Part shown: piece after piece, positions 5,137-6,770 of the stretch
Layout of the letters: the number at the start of each line of letters is the position of its first letter
How positions within the stretch are numbered: the first letter of the stretch is position 1
Source: an uncultured Tidjanibacter sp.
GTDB taxonomy: Bacteria; Bacteroidota; Bacteroidia; Bacteroidales; Rikenellaceae
NCBI GenBank assembly: GCA_934663885.1
Contig: CAKUKW010000114.1
Coordinates: 1 to 6,770, forward strand
Length of the DNA stretch: 6,770 nt
Reading direction: 5' to 3'
Program-made: the position numbers and the translations under genes
Notes under the pieces: model-generated
Seen by the model: only the letters and a program-made list of their open reading frames with translations
Databases searched by the model: none
What the model was told of the DNA's origin: nothing

Positions 5137-5167
5137 TAAAAATAATATCTTTATGTTGATTATGCAA
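5137..5167 (-). promoter_or_regulatory. Promoter of the lipoprotein gene
   Basis: Read on the minus strand, TTG (5167-5165) is followed after 20 nt by TATTTTTA (5144-5137), which matches TAnnTTTG at all but the last base. The start would fall near 5130, about 20 nt before the ATG at 5109. This supports the internal start and rules out the longer frame. No Shine-Dalgarno sequence is visible, as is usual in Bacteroidota. Confidence 0.55.
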
Positions 5168-5297
5168 GCGAAATGTTTAATGTTGCACAAATAAGCCTGT
5201 TTGGTATATCGAAGTAAAGCAAAGCAGCTATTCACCGGTTCGGGTACGGTTGTGCGGAGAAATCATTGAATGGAAATATCGCTACTACGGACCGAAC

Positions 5298-5334
5298 CAT
5301 AAAAATAGAGCACCGGCTTTAAAACCGGTGCTCT
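5298..5334 (-). terminator. Intrinsic terminator for the GLUG gene transcript
   Basis: AGAGCACCGG (5307-5316) and CCGGTGCTCT (5325-5334) form a perfect 10-bp GC-rich stem with an 8-nt loop. Read on the minus strand it is followed by ATTTTTATGG, the expected T tract. It stands about 260 bp beyond the stop of the GLUG gene, the only sizeable minus-strand gene it could serve. On the + strand there is no T tract. Confidence 0.8.
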
Positions 5335-5417
5335 CAATATGCTGCGTTATCGCCATCAATGCGCCATAAAATCATGTATCACCCGCTAATAACTATTGCC
5401 GCGATATAGTTGTCCGA

Positions 5418-5513
5418 CTAAGATATAATAGTATACCACGCCTTCATCTTTCCGATATGCGGGAACTGGTTGACACCTTTGTAGTATGTCGCCCGTCTTA
5501 TCGGGTTTTCCAT
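5418..5513 (-). CDS. Doubtful 31-residue ORF downstream of the GLUG gene
   Basis: ATG at 5513 to TAG at 5418 encodes a basic peptide beginning MENPIRRATYYKGVNQFPHI and ending KAWYTIIS. A weak GAGGG precedes the ATG by a few bases. It lies between the GLUG stop and the terminator at 5298-5334, so it would be on the same transcript. After the TAG the same frame stays open for 12 more codons before a TGA, which could hint at a decayed longer gene. I recognise no family, and it may be chance. Confidence 0.25.
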   Translation of the reverse strand: MENPIRRATYYKGVNQFPHIGKMKAWYTIIS

Positions 5514-5597
5514 CGCTACCCTCGGCCAGCTCCGGCAACAAGTGGTTATGGGGCCCTACAGGTTGGGGCAGTACGAACCTGCAGGGTCACCTTTACA

Positions 5598-6770
5598 TTA
5601 CTCCTCCCACCAAAGTACGGGAAATACCGAGTTTATTCCGTCGGGATTGCCGCCGGATGTCCATGCACCGAGCGATTTCCAGTAGCTGCCATCGCCGCTG
5701 CCGATACCCCAGCCCGACAATGTGGCCGAGGGCCATGATACCGCCCCGAAGGGAGTCGCTCCCCCGTCGTCGGAACCACCTACGCCCGTGGTTGCGCCTG
5801 TCGTGTGTTTCAGCCAGTAATTGTTACTCCATATACTGCTTTCGGGGGTAGTAAGGCCGAAAACTCCTCCCACGTTCGTGTTGCCCGTTACGAGTCCGGT
5901 GTTGTAACATGCCGAAACTGTTGCCCTGATGAGCAGTCCGCTGACACCGCCGACATTGGATCCGCCCGATATTTTCCCGGTATTATAGCTGGCGACGACC
6001 GTAGCATTCCCGTCGCATTGCCCGGTTATTCCCCCGATCTGTTGGCTCTCGTCTCCGATCCCGGAGATCTCGCCCGTATTTATGCAGCCGTTGAGGGGCT
6101 CTTTCCAGTGCGAACCGGATATACCGCCGACACTCTTGACCCCCGAAACCGCTCCTGTGTTGATGCAATTCAGGAAGTCGCCTCCGTTGCCCCAGCCGCA
6201 TACTCCCCCGACCCTTTCGGTTCCGGTAACGGTGCCGTTGTTGATGCAGTTCATGACGGAGCTGCCCGAAGGATTGTATCCGGTTATTCCGCCGATGTAT
6301 TCCCGGCGTTCGCCGACTCCCGATACGGTACCGTTATTGACACAGCGGGTTATAATACCGTCGTCATTACCTCCGCAAACGCCGCCGTTCCATAGGTCGT
6401 ATGCGTTGACCGTACCGTTATTGGTGCAGTTCTCGATGAGTCCGCCATCGTTGTTATAGCCGCAAATAGCTCCCATCCGCTGCCGTCCGGAAACGGTGCC
6501 GTCGAAGGTGCAGTTGGAAATAGTTCCTCCGTAATTCTCGCCGCAGACGCCCCCGCAGTATGAGGCTCCCGTCACATTGGCTTGGGATACGTTAATATTC
6601 TTCAGGGTCGCTTTTTGTATGGTGCCGAACAATCCGCCGCTGTCCCTTCCGTCGCTGTGGTCTACATGCAGCCTGCTGATCTTGTACCCGTTCCCGTCGT
6701 ATGTGCCTTTGAAAGGCCTCAGTCCGTCGAAATAGCTCCCTATCGACAACCACGGCTTATCGTTGAGGTC
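5598..6770 (-). CDS. GLUG-repeat surface protein, C-terminal 390 residues (5' end outside window)
   Basis: The frame is open from the right edge to TAA at 5598-5600. Counting from the first visible residue, it opens with a cap (FKGTYDGNGYKISRL, then SGGLFG). About nine tandem repeats of 27-33 residues follow, with the consensus GGVCG-N-x-G-x-I-x-NC-x-N-x-GTVSG. This is the GLUG motif (PF07581) of extracellular beta-solenoid proteins, common in Bacteroidota adhesins and surface lipoproteins. Two repeat positions that are usually V/S or T and S/Y are often Cys, giving 13 cysteines. The C-terminal about 90 residues (from SNNYWLKHTTG to FPVLWWEE) lack repeats and match the non-repetitive end seen after GLUG arrays. 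No membrane anchor or Por sorting domain is visible at the C-terminus, so any signal or lipobox must be at the unseen N-terminus. Adhesion or glycan contact is inferred, not shown. Confidence 0.88.
   Translation of the reverse strand, partial: DLNDKPWLSIGSYFDGLRPFKGTYDGNGYKISRLHVDHSDGRDSGGLFGTIQKATLKNINVSQANVTGASYCGGVCGENYGGTISNCTFDGTVSGRQRMGAICGYNNDGGLIENCTNNGTVNAYDLWNGGVCGGNDDGIITRCVNNGTVSGVGERREYIGGITGYNPSGSSVMNCINNGTVTGTERVGGVCGWGNGGDFLNCINTGAVSGVKSVGGISGSHWKEPLNGCINTGEISGIGDESQQIGGITGQCDGNATVVASYNTGKISGGSNVGGVSGLLIRATVSACYNTGLVTGNTNVGGVFGLTTPESSIWSNNYWLKHTTGATTGVGGSDDGGATPFGAVSWPSATLSGWGIGSGDGSYWKSLGAWTSGGNPDGINSVFPVLWWEE

Larger units (their letters stand above)
5236..5597. other. 362-base spacer between the lipoprotein and GLUG genes
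   Basis: No convincing gene lies here. It holds an inverted repeat GGTTCGG (5237-5243) / CCGAACC (5292-5298) separated by 48 nt, a strong minus-strand terminator at 5298-5334, and a 31-codon minus-strand ORF (5418-5513) of doubtful status. A weak 4-bp hairpin, CCCG-TCTTAT-CGGG followed by TTTT, is at 5492-5509 on the + strand. Confidence 0.5.

Noticed and set aside
5110..5235. 42-residue N-terminal extension of the lipoprotein frame
   Set aside because: It would bury the signal peptide and lipobox inside the protein and cross the promoter at 5137-5167. The internal ATG at 5109 is clearly the start.
5237..5298. GGTTCGG / CCGAACC inverted repeat considered as element ends or attachment site
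   Set aside because: Only 7 bp with 48 nt between, no integrase or transposase and no flanking target duplication; kept only as part of the spacer description.
5457..6459. Several + strand ORFs of 93-196 codons across the GLUG gene
   Set aside because: They are antisense shadows of repetitive GC-rich codons, have no family features, and the minus strand encodes a clear GLUG repeat protein.

Overview
The window looks like a chromosomal segment of a gut-type Bacteroidota, probably Bacteroidales and possibly Alistipes-like. The clues are the Bacteroidota promoter signature (TAnnTTTG with an upstream TTG/TTTG) at several starts, weak or absent Shine-Dalgarno sequences, a Bacteroidales-style orphan ECF sigma factor, an overlapping xseA-xseB pair and a GLUG-repeat surface protein. 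The genus is inference from protein flavour and AT-rich spacers alone.

Layout, left to right. (1) At 1-119 is the 3' end of a small winged-helix-type protein, + strand. (2) A 579-base spacer follows. Its first half holds a perfect -33/-7 promoter, then three consecutive hairpins, the last followed by T tracts: a self-contained transcription unit of about 100 nt with no credible ORF, most simply read as an unannotated small RNA. Its second half carries short TGTCA repeats and the sigma gene promoter. (3) An orphan ECF sigma factor (699-1289) follows, then a structured non-coding stretch, then a 51-codon, very acidic four-cysteine miniprotein (1573-1728) and a GC-rich hairpin. (4) On the minus strand, xseA and xseB (exonuclease VII large and small subunits) overlap by 14 bp. 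(5) Divergent from xseA is a PLP-dependent cysteine-synthase-family enzyme (3610-4647). (6) A bidirectional terminator separates it from a convergent minus-strand lipoprotein gene (4789-5109) whose mature part carries a CxxC-x14-CxxCG metal-site pattern resembling the DUF2318 C-terminus. (7) The right end is the 3' part of a long minus-strand gene for an exported GLUG-repeat protein with an unusual two-cysteines-per-repeat ladder, with a minus-strand terminator about 260 bp beyond its stop.

The genes do not form one pathway. xseA-xseB is a clear functional operon. The sigma factor and miniprotein may be linked, because they are consecutive on the same strand and no anti-sigma gene follows, but this is unproven. 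The most interesting items are the candidate small RNA at about 247-348, the four-Cys miniprotein next to the orphan sigma factor, the DUF2318-like lipoprotein and the cysteine-ladder GLUG protein. No tRNA, rRNA, CRISPR array, insertion sequence or phage gene was seen.
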